From: Symbiodinium microadriaticum
Lineage: Eukaryota > Sar > Dinophyceae > Suessiales > Symbiodiniaceae
NCBI GenBank assembly: GCA_001939145.1
Contig: LSRX01000433.1
Coordinates: forward strand, 252,600 to 316,599
Direction: 5' to 3'
DNA: 64,000 nt
Shown here one piece after another: positions 22,613 to 34,088 of this stretch. Position 1 is the stretch's first letter. Every line of letters starts with the position of its first letter. The notes below the pieces were generated by a model. The model was not told where the DNA came from and ran no database searches. It saw nothing but the letters and a program-made list of their open reading frames with translations. Made by a program: the position numbers and the translations under genes.

Positions 22613-24068
22613 GCTTTGCGAAGGCCCGGGCCACTTTTTTTGTTGGCTTAGGATTTCGGGTTGTGGGTTTCGAGTTTGGGGGTGGAGGGGGGGTCAGGGT
22701 TTAGTTTTGGGTTTAGGGTTTTGGCTATTTTGTTGACTTGAAGAATTTCAGTAAGGGCTTAGGGTTTAGGGTTTTGGAAATTACTATTCGATTGGCGTAG
22801 CTTTCGTCCTGAGCAAAGCACGGATACAAGTCTTTCCCGGTTGAGTCGGCTGCAGACCGGAGGCCAAAGGGGGTGTTTAAGAAAGATAGAGCAACCTGTA
22901 GTCGTACAGGCTTTCTACTGTATAGAACGGACAGTCCTCTTACATTGGAGGGTTTATTAAGAAAGATTGTCGCTGGTTTGCTTCGTTACCCTGTTGCTGT
23001 CACTCCTATGGTTTATGTAATCCTTCGTTAAACGAGAAGGCCCTGCTGTTGAGGAGTGTTCGTTGGCACACAACCCCAGCTCATGCTGAAAAAACAGACG
23101 TTGTTTCGTGAGTCCAGGGCGAAAAAAATTACGGTGTCTTTTTGGGACGTAGGTTTTAGGCCACGTGCGGCATTAAGAGCTTGCAGTCGATCAGAGTTCC
23201 GCTCGGGTTTAGGGATTTGGGCTCATGTAGGAGCCCAAGAGGCTTCAGGGCTTCAGGTTTGGGGTTTTCAGGGGTTTTTTATATGTTTTTCTGTTGAGGT
23301 AAGGCCGGGGGGCGGCCCAGGCATGATTCAGCTTTGGGGTTTCGGGTTTAGGGTTTCGGCTTTAGGGGTTTAGGGGTTTAGGGGTTTTGGGGTTTCGGGG
23401 TTTACGGATGTTTCTGGTGTTAGGGGATTCGGGGTCTTAGTTTTTTTGGGGGTTCGGGGTTGCTTGGGGTCAGGGTTCGGAATTTGGGCTTTGGTGTTTA
23501 TGGTGAAGAACCCTTGGCCGCTTGTTTCGGGTCTCAGTCCCGGTGCGCTAGCTTTGCTTGTACAGCTGCTTGCAGCCATAGCTTGGCCCATGAAGTACTT
23601 GGTGCACAGAAGACTGCCTTTAGCAATCATAATCCCTTTCCAATGTTCAATGGACATCACTACTTAAACTTGACCTGGCCTCATGCCCGGAAATGCGGCG
23701 CCGGGAATGAAAACAAAAGTTGATCCTATCGGAGCCCAAATTTGATTACGAAGCCGAATAGCCTGAGTGGAAAGACAAGCAGAGCTGCAACACCCAAACG
23801 CAAGCGTGGCACTGTGCGCAGACCAGACGGGAAACAGCCTCTGGTGGCAGAGTGCCCTTCTTGCACTGGCCTGACATTCAGGGTTAAGCGTTCAGGGGTT
23901 TTTGGGCATGCAGAGCTTCCGTTTCAAAGAGATGGGCTTTGCGAAATGTTGAAGACATGTGCCATTGTTTCCTACATGCCTTTGCGACGTACTGATGGAT
24001 TGGAGCTGGGTTCATGCTAGTGCAGGGAAAAATACAAATTCCTGTTTGTTGGCCCATACTGCAATCCG

Positions 24069-24150
24069 ATATGGGGGTTTCCGAAAATAGTAGGATCCTT
24101 ATTGTAAGGACCCCAAAATAAGGTACCCTAATTTTCGGAAACTCCCATAT
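24069..24150. mobile_element. Inverted-repeat element, TATGGGGGTTTCCG family
   Basis: ATATGGGGGTTTCCGAAAAT on the left and its near-complement ATTTTCGGAAACTCCCATAT on the right around a 40-bp core. A related arm lies at about 40070-40093. Confidence 0.65.
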
Positions 24151-24444
24151 TTGATAGGCTGAGCAGCCATCTCAATGGAGCTTTGATGGGTTTTCGATAT
24201 CTCCAGCAAGCCAGAAACGCCTACACCCTCTACCCCGGAATCCCCCCAAAAACCCTTCAAACCGCAGCCCCAACAATCGCCGGAAGTTCCAAACTCTCAG
24301 TTCGAAATGCGCGAACCACGGGTCGCAAGAACCAGTCCCCGGAGTTAGGCAACCCGCTATAGGCCGCCATCCCTGCTTGACACCACAAGGCCCAACCCTA
24401 AACCCTGGACCCTCTACCCCCAAACACCGAACCCCAAACCCCAA

Positions 24445-24460
24445 NNNNNNNNNNNNNNNN
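24445..24460. other. Assembly gap (16 N)
   Basis: Sixteen unknown bases; the real gap length is not known. It lies in the intron between the 22572 and 24652 exons, where one small exon is missing. Confidence 0.99.
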
Positions 24461-24526
24461 CATGACGCCGCAACTCAGACCTCGGCCCTTCACTGGGTCA
24501 AAGGCACCCTGAACATCTCTGCGCCC

Positions 24527-24624
24527 TACACCCTCAAAGCCCCTGAGTAGCTCCTTTTCGTGGCTTAGATTTAGAATCCCTATAAGGTACCTCCAAAAAA
24601 AAATTACTTAGGGGCCTATGGGTA
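24527..24624. mobile_element. TA-flanked MITE, CCCATAGG family (decayed left arm)
   Basis: The right arm ACTTAGGGGCCTATGGG ends with TA; the left arm starts TA-CACCCTCAAAGCCCCTGAG and pairs imperfectly. It ends 27 bp before the exon at 24652. Confidence 0.55.
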
Positions 24625-24651
24625 AAGCCCCCAAAGCCCCAAAGCCCTCAG

Positions 24652-24688
24652 GCATTGCTCGGAACAAACGGAGCCTCGCGCTGGACCG
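24652..24688 (+). CDS. CoA-transferase microexon: IARNKRSLALD
   Basis: Family motif (N)RNKRS-LDL, part of the CoA-binding region. 37 nt, acceptor CTCAG followed by G, GT donor. Its last two bases plus the first of 25408 make an Arg codon. Small inverted-repeat elements lie on both sides, at 24527-24624 and 24711-24814. Confidence 0.68.
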
Positions 24689-24710
24689 GTTTCGGGGGAA
24701 CGGATCAGGT

Positions 24711-24814
24711 TACCTATAGTCTCCATTGTAGTTCCTTTTTGGGGTTACCTTTTTAGGATCCTTAATATAAAATCGGTCAAACCAAAAAAAGGAACTACAA
24801 TGGGGACTATAAGG
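24711..24814. mobile_element. MITE, CTATAGTCTCCAT family
   Basis: Left arm TACCTATAGTCTCCATTGTAG, right arm CTACAATGGGGACTATA. The inner GTTCCTTTTTGG / CCAAAAAAAGGAAC part is shared with the CCCATAGG family, so the two are related. Confidence 0.65.
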
Positions 24815-25269
24815 CAGTATCTGAGAGTGCATCCTATCCCCACGCACTCTCTTCTATTGAGTTCGGATTCTGCAGGGCCTTAGCCTCGACGCAAGCTTCC
24901 TCGAAATTCTACATTCAAGTATGTCTCTCAAGTTGCTTTTGAATTTGGGGATCCTCAAATGTTCTCGTATTGCAGGATTCAAAGGTTCCATGATCTCGAG
25001 ACACCCGAACCCCGAACCGTATAAATCCTTGAAGATCTGCCTACAGCTCCTTAAGCTCCGAACCCTAGACACCCTGCAGGCTAAACCGAAGGCCCCACTC
25101 CTCACTCTCTTTGAAAGGACCTTCGAAGCCCGAAAGGCCGCGCACTGCTTCGACGGCTAATATGCCGGTGCCCTAGAGCTGTGTTTGTTGAGGGCTTGGG
25201 GCAGCACAGATTGAAAGGCGGGCGTGAAGTCCCAACAGAAGTATGGGGCCCCGAATCGGCAAGCCATGT

Positions 25270-25320
25270 GTGTGTGGGTGTGTGTGTATGTATATATATA
25301 TATATATGCACACATGTGCG
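25270..25320. repeat. GT / TA microsatellite
   Basis: GTGTGTGGGTGTGTGTGTATG then TATATATATA. Confidence 0.85.
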
Positions 25321-25407
25321 AAGCCTCCATAACGCAAGAAGCGAACGACAGATTTGGCTCGCACGAAAAAATATGTTTCTGAAGGGCCCCCGAATTTGCG
25401 ATAGAAG

Positions 25408-25452
25408 AGTGAGAGAGCCAGAAGGAACAAGACTGGAAACTAAAGCACTGAG
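25408..25452 (+). CDS. CoA-transferase exon: REPEGTRLETKAL
   Basis: Follows ALD-R in phase to give the family's LDL(K/R)-PEG segment. Acceptor GAAG; donor GTAAGT. Its end does not keep phase with the next exon at 26251, so one boundary is misplaced, a tiny exon is missed, or there is a base error. Confidence 0.48.
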
Positions 25453-25742
25453 GTAAGTCTGATAAAACCTTAATAATCCTTATAAGCCCTACCGCAAGCA
25501 TTGCAAGGTCAAGTGGTCCAGACCTCAGTTTCAGCTTCGATGTTCTTCTCGGGGGTTCACTGGTTCACGCTTCTGGGGCGTGGAGTTTCGGACTTTTCAG
25601 GGCATAAGAGTTGTGCATGTGTTCTTATTATTATTGGGGCTGTTGGGGGACTTAGTATTCAAGTCGGGATGTGGCTCCGGCTGGGTTCTCCATGTAAAGC
25701 TCAGGGTTGGAAGAAAAAGCAAAGTTTGAAAACAATTACACT

Positions 25743-25842
25743 TACATTCTCCATTGTAGTTCCTTTTTGGGGCTGCCTTTTAGCATCGGTAATTTAAGAC
25801 TGGTTGAACCCAAAAAAGAAACTACCATGGAGACTATAGGTA
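25743..25842. mobile_element. MITE, CTATAGTCTCCAT family
   Basis: Right arm CTACCATGGAGACTATAGG ends with TA; left arm TA-CATTCTCCATTGTAGTTCC is partly decayed. Lies in the intron between 25452 and 26251. Confidence 0.6.
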
Positions 25843-26250
25843 CTTGTTGGAGCTTCAACGACTCAATATGTCAAAAAATGGGGATGTGGGGGGCTTCGAT
25901 TTGAGTCTTAGGGTGCGGTGTCTTTGCTTCAGGGTTGAGTAGGGGCCTGAAAAGATAGCAATAATATTTCTACGGGTTCCCTATTTGCCTGTTGGCATAT
26001 TATACCCCAAAGCCCAGTTCCAGCTATGAAGGCCGTATTAGTCGCTCGGTTGTCTGGGGCTTTGCGTACAGTGCAGGGGTTTCGTAATTGACCACTTTGG
26101 GCTGTGGAGAAGCTCGCCAACCCACCGTGACATTAAAGGCTTTGGGCCACCAGTGGACCTCAGCCTAGGCCGTGGGGCAGCTTGTTGCTATTCTTCCGCT
26201 GTCCCTTTTTGTGGCAAGGTTGCATGTGATGTTCTTGTTTGCACTGCTAG

Positions 26251-26333
26251 CAAAGGACGTACTCGTGGAGAACTTCAAGCCAGGCACGCTGGAGAAGTGG
26301 GGCATGTCGCCAGAGAGCCTACGCCGCCTGCCT
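26251..26333 (+). CDS. CoA-transferase exon: DVLVENFKPGTLEKWG
   Basis: The most diagnostic segment of family III CoA-transferases: K-DVLVENF-PG-LEKWG. It continues MSPESLRRLP. Acceptor GCTAG; GA donor at 26334; joins 27064 in phase. Confidence 0.82.
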
Positions 26334-27063
26334 GAGAAGGGAGTTCGGGTCGGCGTGGTTTCAGAAATGGCAACTTCCTTTGGACCTTCGCTCATAAATT
26401 TGGGTGCGGATTGAAATTTCAAAACTTGATCTCGTCGTTACGATGGTCATCTTGTCCTCTTCGGGTCCGGAAGCCTGTGTAGCCTTTTGCCTCAGGCCGA
26501 TAGCCCTGCGGTAAAACGTTTTGGGAACCGTAGCCCTACGCCACTACTCGGCCGATTCTTGCGGTGCAGAAGCCGTGGCATGCGCCACCGATTGAAGAAG
26601 AGGTTAGGACCTCATAAGATGAGTCCACCTGATCGCAATGCCGGGTTCCGATGTGATAATGTTTGAGTGCCCTGAAAAACTAAGTTGAGATTTAGGGGGA
26701 AGTTCAGGGGCTCAAAGGAGGCGGCGACCGTCTAGCCGAGCCGCCAAGTAAATTCTTTCACTGGCAGAGGCTAGGGCACCCGGACGCCAAACAGCACAGC
26801 AAGCTAAAGGTTATGACCGCGGCGAAGTGGAGCAAGTGAGTCGAAGTAGGCGTTGTTGAAGCCGACTTGGGCTATCTCACCTCATCTGGAATGCAAGGTT
26901 GTTCTGACTTGGGAGTTTCTTATGGCAACAAGTAGTATCATCGTAGTTATCCTCATGACTCATATCGGGGATAATAGCATCTAATATAGGGTCTAGAGTC
27001 TTGCGTCTGTAAAAAATACTTGAGCAGGTTCCGTGTAGAAAGTTCCTCAAGTGCCAAGGCAAG

Positions 27064-27092
27064 GACAATCCAGGTCTGGTAGTCGCCCGGGT
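27064..27092 (+). CDS. CoA-transferase 29-nt microexon: DNPGLVVARV
   Basis: The NPGLV..RVSG.G motif is split here: this exon gives DNPGLVVAR plus two bases, and 27762 supplies the rest. Acceptor CAAG followed by G; GC donor. Confidence 0.72.
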
Positions 27093-27447
27093 GCCGCTCG
27101 GCTGCTCTTATAACTGTTGGCTTACCCCTTCAGGTGCAGGGTTCAGAGTTTACACCACACCCTTTCTGCTGTGGTCTTTACGGTTGAGGAGTTTCTGTTC
27201 TAGTGTTTGACGCCGATTGTTTACGGGTCTCTCGCCCAGCAGTCCCAGCAGACCTGCTCTCTGCATCTGCCGTTCTTCTGCCAGGATTTAAGGTCCAGAT
27301 GTTCGGCCTAGGGCTCAGTGTCTAAAGTTCATGCTTTGTCCTGTCTACCAGGGTTATACATTGGATATCTATAGCACGCATTGCGATAGCCTGAACCAGC
27401 TCTGTTTGTACATAGTCACAAACCACAGTCAAGGGACCTATAGCCCC

Positions 27448-27512
27448 TAAACCCTGAACTCTAAACCCTAAAGTCTAAACCCTAAACTCTAAACCCCAAA
27501 CCCTAAACCTAT
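27448..27512. repeat. Telomere-like CCCTAAA array
   Basis: Repeated CTAAACCC/CTAAACTC units inside a CoA-transferase intron. Confidence 0.75.
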
Positions 27513-27761
27513 AGCCTTACTTATCAAAGTGCCCTCATCGAAGAAGGACCTGACACCTCAGGGCCCCGAGCCCGCCCCCCATGTGTAACCGGAGCACAAT
27601 AGTAGTACAGAATGTGCAGATGCGTATTCTTACTGTATTGGGGAAAAAGGGATTGTAGTAATGTATACGAGTCTTAATTAAATTCAATTGTAATGTTAGA
27701 CAAGGCTGTTCAACTGGCTCACGACGTAGTGTGCTATGTCCACAAGCATCAAGCTGGACAG

Positions 27762-27796
27762 GTCTGGCTACGGACAAACTGGACCGAAGCATGCCG
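27762..27796 (+). CDS. CoA-transferase microexon: SGYGQTGPKHA
   Basis: The SG-GQTGP loop that follows NPGLV in the family. Acceptor GACAG followed by G. GGCT occurs at both intron ends, so the donor can slide by a base. A longer open frame over 27697-27853 is a different frame and carries no motif. Confidence 0.75.
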
Positions 27797-28570
27797 GGCT
27801 GCATTCAGGAGTTTTGCAAAGATCAGGAGTGCTGGAAACCCATGTTGAGGGGTAGTTTGGCGAAATTTAGACCATGCGGCCTAAATTTAAACCCAAATCC
27901 TTACAAGCAGCTTGTATGGTTCGGGAGTACTTGTTGTGTTCGCTATGTTTTCGGGATGTTGGGGCATGGACCAACAGCCGACCCGAATGGTTCACGACCG
28001 AAAGAGGATGCCGATGTGCGCAGAAGTTCTGCCGGGCTATTTTGGCATGAAAGCCCATGTCCACCATTAGTTCCTTACGCCTAAACCCAAATCTTGCTCG
28101 GTGATTGCTACGTTTCCATCCATGTCTCTTCACTGTGGTCGGACCCTGTTTCTCCACCAGAAACCCGGAACTCACCACCCTGAGGAACTTACGGAAGCTA
28201 AACCCCGTGCTCTACAGAGAGGCTTTTCAGTTCGTCGCTAATGGGAGAACTTTAACTAACGATATTAATCTTGGCATGATGAGGACGATGAGGATGATGC
28301 CCCGATGTTGACAAACAAATTTTGCTGTTACGGTTTCCATCGCAGACACATCCCAGGACCCTCCAAGTTCCCTCAAACAGGGGTAAAATGGTCCCAAGCT
28401 AGGGTATTTAGGGTCTTTAGAGGGTAGATGGCGGGTCCAGGTTGCTTTGCTACAGGGCCCTTGCAGCCATGACTCCGTTGCTGCTCTGGGGCCCCAAGGC
28501 TGCCCCAAGGCTGTCTGAGGTGTGTGCTATCCTACATTGGCCTTCCCCTGAAGGCACCTGTCAGAGACAC

Positions 28571-28630
28571 AATATATATATATATATATATATATTTTTG
28601 TTTATTTATTTATTTTTATTTTTTAGCCCA
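28571..28630. repeat. TA and TTTA tract
   Basis: TATATA followed by TTTATTTATTTATTTTTA, just before the exon at 28653; it may serve as its pyrimidine tract. Confidence 0.85.
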
Positions 28631-28652
28631 TCCCCCAGGTCCAGCGAACCAG

Positions 28653-28700
28653 GCTTTGCGTCGGTCTGTGAGGGCGTCGGTGGCTTCCGCTTTGTCAACG
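28653..28700 (+). CDS. CoA-transferase exon: FASVCEGVGGFRFVNG
   Basis: Matches the family's P/AGF-SVCE--GG-R---G segment. Acceptor ACCAG followed by G; GC donor. It joins the previous exon to read KHA-GFASV. A second open frame over 28639-28832 was tempting but lacks any motif. Confidence 0.78.
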
Positions 28701-29567
28701 GCCGCGCGTCTGCATGAAAGACTGATTCATTGTTCAGTTCGGCACGATAAGCGGTGTCTCACATATCGGCAGTACTACCATGGTGCAAATCGCACTCTCT
28801 ATCAGCATCGTCATGGTCATGGCCTTGGGCAGGTAACCTGAAACAGCCGTTGGGATTTGAACTTCAATGCTGTAAGTTTAATCAGCCTTGGAATCTGCAG
28901 GCCCAAAGCTGGCCCCTCCAGAATTCAGTGGCAACGGATTTGATATTTTTGATACATCAGAGGAGGCCGTACTCTCAAAGAGACTTCCCATCTTCCAGGC
29001 TTGGTTGTTATAGGCGCAGAGCTCGTGAGTCTAAGCCACAAGCGCCCCGACCCTGAACCCTAGAAGCACCAAGCATACTGTACACTCCGTAAGCCGCAAG
29101 CCCTAGAGGTTTCGAGCTCCTTGCGAAGTGAGCCATACAGGGAATGGTGAAAGTGGGCCCGATCCGAAACACAAGTAAATGCACCATGTGGCCATCAACC
29201 CTTGTTAGTTGGTTGATGCACATTTCATGGCATGCAACCCTGACCAAGCACATGCAACAGCATCTTGGTGCAAAATCAGGTATTCTCGGGATGTGCTGAG
29301 CATGCCTTTGCTTGTGTGTTGGCATCGGCCATGTCAGGTTATCCCTGCGAGGCCGCTTTCAAGAGGTAGCTGCCGTCTGAAACTTGCAACCTTTACGGAC
29401 CCGGAAGCTGAAATTCAGAGAGCCTCATCCTTTACTTTGTGTAATTGCGCCTGTAGTGCCCAAGCCGACCAACATCCTTTGTTTAAGGAATATACCCTAA
29501 AACATGTTACGGAACCTATTAGAACTATATTCCTGGAAAGGCCTGGGTATATACAACATTCTCCTAG

Positions 29568-29637
29568 GTGTGCCCGGTGAGCCTCCCGTGCGGCCAAACC
29601 TGTCTATCGGAGATACCCTCGCTGGTATGAATGCTGT
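29568..29637 (+). CDS. CoA-transferase exon: PPVRPNLSIGDTLAG
   Basis: Joins the previous exon to read NG-VPGEPPVRPNLSIGDTLAG, the strongly conserved segment before the family's helix pair. Acceptor CCTAG followed by G; GC donor at 29638. The following residues (about 25) are not found. Confidence 0.82.
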
Positions 29638-30468
29638 GCCGCTTTGGCTGTTAGATTTAGAGCAGTGTTGTCTAGGACATTTTCAGGTGGGTTGTTACCG
29701 TTATAGGAGCCTTATAGAAGGTCTATATCTATATACCTTATAGAAGCCTTATAGAAGCCCTACATACCCTAAACTCCCCACCTGTAGGTTCCTTTAATGT
29801 TGTGGTTGTTTCTACATGGTTGGAGTGTGAGGGGAACTGGACTTCGGCAAGCCTTTCTCTGGGGCGTAGGGGATGCACGGTAGACCCTGATTTGGAACAC
29901 CCCCTTCCTCAATTCGGCTGGTAACTGGGATCCTAGCTGTGAGGGGTCAAGAAAGGATGCGTTTACATTCCGGAGTCTATGTTCGAGTTCAGTTTGCGGT
30001 GTGTCTTAGCTTTGGCCGAGCTCAGTGAATCTGGGAGCAACCCGGAAATCTGAAAGCACCGCTTCAATCAGAAAGTTCTGTTAGCCTCAATCAATACAGC
30101 CTGCATACAGCCTACATTCGCAAGCTGTGGTTAATGAGTAAGGGAAACAACATTCAACATTGACCTCGCATCGGCCTTGGTAACGGAGGTGCGGATACTA
30201 CCAAACACGTCTTCGTGACGTGTGAGCATGTCGAAGACTTCGTTATAGGTCCGTCTTGGAAATAAGATCCGGCTTAGAAACGATCCATGATACTTACGTA
30301 ATCTCATTCCAGCTAACCCTCGACTCAACCCTCAACAGGTGACCCAGTTTTTTTGCAGGTTCCGTATACATATTGGGATTGTACAGGTGTTCCACCTTAG
30401 AGCCATAAAAGAGGCTGTTCTCGGTTCATCTGCTATCAAGCCTCAACTTCTGAAACACACTCAGTACA

Positions 30469-30592
30469 CCTAAACCCTAAACCCTAAACCCTCAGCCCTA
30501 AACCCTAAACCCTATAAACCCTAAACCCTAAACCCTAAACCCTATAAACCCTAAACCCTAAACCCTCAGCCCTAAACCCTAAGCCATCGTGA
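30469..30592. repeat. Telomere-like array with higher-order pattern
   Basis: About sixteen CCCTAAA units, interrupted regularly by CCCTATAAA and CCCTCAG variants so that the pattern is nearly mirror-symmetric. Confidence 0.85.
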
Positions 30593-30681
30593 AAAGCCAA
30601 GACTGGGCATCCTTCTGGCCTTGCTCAAACGGGGCCACGGGCTCGGCGGCAGGGTGGGGTTTGGCATGCAGGGGTTGAGTC

Positions 30682-30789
30682 TATCCATAGGCTCCTTAGC
30701 AGATCCTTTTTGGGATTACCTTATAAACTTATAATTATAGGATTCTAAATATGAACCATCAAAAGGAACTACTTTGGAGCCTATGGGTA
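30682..30789. mobile_element. TA-flanked MITE, CCCATAGG family
   Basis: TA-TCCATAGGCTCCTTAGCAG on the left, CTACTTTGGAGCCTATGGG-TA on the right; the core has an extra ATAAACTTATAA. Confidence 0.7.
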
Positions 30790-32867
30790 GAGTCTAGTGA
30801 CAGCGTGTAGGGCAGCTGAGGATTGAGGGTTTGCTGCAGGACTTGGTCTTGAACTTTGCCATTCAAGCCTCCGTGGTTGTTCCAGTGTTCTGGGTGTTTG
30901 GGATTTGGAACTGAAGGGTGTCACAAAGAGGACGGAATAGCTGTAATAACTGTCTTTTCTAGCGCGTATCTAACATAACTTGGCGATGCTACTACGGCCC
31001 TATGCTAAACCCTTTAAAACCAACCCAAGCACAGACTACACAGCGCTATTCTAACCATGAAAGCCTCGAGCTCAGAGGGTTGAAGAGGAGTTTGGTTGGG
31101 GGATGTTTGGCCCCTTTTGGATGCGAGAGTCTCATGAACCAAGCCCGGAGTTCGTTGCTGCGCGGTTCTGGTTTAGGGTTTCAGGTTTGGGGTTTGAGTT
31201 TGGGACTTAAGGTTTATATTTGGGCCTTAAGGTTCGGGGAACAGGGTTCATAGTTTCGAGACCCCGAGGTAAAAGGTTGGACTACCGGGACGACCGGCCG
31301 ACTTTACTTGCTGTCTGAGGCTCTTTGAGGTTTGGGGATCTGGGTGTTTAGGGTCTTTTAGGGTTTAGGGTGCATACAAACCATGCGGGCCGAGTCCAAA
31401 AGTGCATGGTTGCTAGGTTGTAGCGACAGAGTTCAGAGACCTGCGGCAGTATGCGGCTTTAGTTCTGTCTCTCCACTCAGTGCCTACACCCCAAGCCGGA
31501 CGCCCCGGAGAAGCTGCATGCTGCAACGCACTGTGCCAAACAAACCTGGCTCAAAGCATCCTAGCATATGGGAGTTGTTCAAAACCTACCACGACGATTT
31601 GGTCTAGTAGAAGCTCGCCAGAAGCTAGGGACCATGAACAAAATCTTAGATGTAGCAATGCAGCCCAGCCTTCGCATCTAGTTCTTGCCGCACACCTGAG
31701 TACAAAGAGCTTCTGGAGCCTACCCTAGGCCCTAGGTTTTTTAGTTTCGATTCATCTTGAATCGGACGTTGGGCCAGCTTGTGCTTGAGACCTGCGCATC
31801 CCAAGCCCCCGGCCGGCGTACAGGACAGTGGGCGGTCGTTGACGTCAAGGGTTAGGATTATTCGTGTCCATCGCAACCTCATTTGCGTCTTTGTAGTTTC
31901 TATGCAGAAAACGTGACGATGATGCCTGGTCACGCCGTCAAAGGGCCCTTTAATTCCGTGGTTGTGTGGATGGTGCTGGTAATGATGACGAAGACAGTGA
32001 GACTTGACAAGAAAGCAGCTGTATGTACACCTTACCCGAAGGGTCTGTGTACCGAACAACCATAATACTCTGCGGAATGCCAACCTGCAACAGGCGCCAA
32101 ATTATCAGAATGTCTGGTCCCTTATTTTGGAACTATAACGCCTGGTAGAACAGGATTAGGGGCTATTTCGGGCTTTTTTCGCAGGAAGACAGCCCACATG
32201 TGGGAGCCAAAATAGCACAGAACCCAAAATGTTAGGATCGTTTGGGATCCTCTGCCTGCAGTGAGACCCAAATCCCGCTCCTTCGCATCCCAGGTCCAGG
32301 CAAAGTGCAATCGCAAAGCCCGAGAGTCCCACACTTCAGCCATTCAGCCCCCAAAGCCTGGAGGAAGCCTACCATCTCCTAAACTGTATATAAGCCGTCA
32401 AGGAGTTCTTGGCGTTGCTCCGCCCATGGCATCCTTGCAGGCTTCCACGGATAAGGAAATATTTTTGTGAACTGGAGACGGCAAAGTTTTTGTTTTTTGG
32501 GAGGGTGGTGGGGCGGGGTTCAGGATTTGGGGTCGTGTTTATGGTTTGGGGGCTTTTGGGCTTGGCGTTTCTTGCAGTTTTTGTTATTCTTCTTGAGGCC
32601 CGAATTATCGAAACCCCGAGATAGACCCCAGGGCCACGTAAACCCTGAAACCCTAAACCCCACACCCTGCAGATGTGATCCGTTTGCATGTCAGACATAT
32701 TCGAACACACCCTGCAACGCGGGCTCGTCCCAGCTAAGTGGGAGGGCAAAACACCCTGCAGATTTCACGGGGGACTCCCAGGAAAGGAAGTAGTAACCCC
32801 TCAAACTTACTACCCTAAGCACCACAGCCCTGCACCGGGAAACTTGATTAAGGTCCAAGCCCCCCTA

Positions 32868-32912
32868 AACCCTAAACCCCTAAACCCCTAAACCCCTAAA
32901 CCCTAAACCCCC
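32868..32912. repeat. Telomere-like CCCTAAA array
   Basis: Six CCCCTAAA/CCCTAAA units. Confidence 0.8.
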
Positions 32913-33992
32913 GAAACCCTGTTCTACTCTGGGCCAGGGGCTGTTGAGGGCCTTCTGCCCGGAGAGTTGCATCGGCTGCTTCTCCTTCGACGCTCATCTC
33001 ACCTTCATCTCCCTTATAACCCTAAACCCGAAGGATTCCAAGAAAGATTCAGGTCGGCGTTTCGGGGTGAACTGATCTTGGGGCTCAGACAGATTGAAAC
33101 CAGAAAATTTTAGAATTCGATGAGAGCTCTGGGTTGTATATTGGGGAGTCAGGGTTTCGGGCCCTTTAGGCCCGAGCAATTGCCGCAGGACCTCGTTCAA
33201 AAAAGCCTCTGCTGTATGAAATCTGAACATGGCCCCGACGATACGGTTTAGGGTTTATAGGGTTTTTAGGGTTCAGGGCTTAGAGTTTTGCAAAGCCTTG
33301 ATGAATCAGGCGGGGTGCCCTACGATCCTCTCTTTTTGAAATGGGGCTTGCCCGACGGACGTTGGCGACCTTGCGGCAAGCTGCCCAGAAGCAGGGACTA
33401 TCGTTTGGGGTCTTGGGGAAGGCAGTCCAACTTCCGAACAGTGGGATGGTATCTACTTTCTTTTCTCAAAACCTCCCTTCCAGTAATTGCTGCCAAAACA
33501 GGAGTGGTGTAGGAATCTTCTATAATGGCATTTCCGCCAGTGTCTGTTGCCATAAGTCTAAATCCAAAACACTAAACCCCTACCACTAACCCCCGAAGCC
33601 CTAAACCCCCCAAAACACCAAACCCCTGAACCCCTGAATCCCTCACTACACCCTTTTTTCTGAAACCTTAAACCTTACTCTAAGGTTTTCCATCGGCCGT
33701 GCCTACCGACGATCTCGGAGCAGCTGCCGCTGCACGATTCCCTGACATCAGAGGGTTTCGATCCTGAGGACCCGTGCTACGGCTTTGTATTGTGCTCTTG
33801 CTTTTGTTGGGTTCTTACAGTTAGGGAACGCAGATGCAAGATGTTGAGGGTTTAAGGAAGTGTAAGTTAAGGCTTTGCGTGTTCCTGCCAACGTTTCACG
33901 CCTTCGAACACAAGTGCATGCGCCAGCCGGATCGGATACCAGCGTCTAACACGCCCGCAAATCTCCACCCAACGCTTCTCCCTAATTGACAG

Positions 33993-34088
33993 TACCCATA
34001 TAGGCCCAAGTAGTTTCTTTTGGGGATTACCTTCTAGGATTCTAAATATAAACCATAAAAAAAGGAACCACTTAGGGTCCTATGGGTA
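33993..34088. mobile_element. TA-flanked MITE, CCCATAGG family
   Basis: TA-CCCATATAGGCCCAAGTAG on the left, CCACTTAGGGTCCTATGGG-TA on the right. Confidence 0.7.

Noticed and set aside
27697..27853. Plausible 50-codon plus-strand frame
   Set aside because: A different frame within it carries the family motif SGYGQTG in phase with its neighbours, so this frame is not the coding one.
28639..28832. 65-codon frame bounded by AG and GTAACC
   Set aside because: The overlapping frame has the conserved FASVCEGVGGF segment and correct phase; this one has none. It shows how easily a wrong frame looks coding here.
30469..30592. Possible chromosome end
   Set aside because: The telomere-type array is internal, imperfect, and followed by genes.
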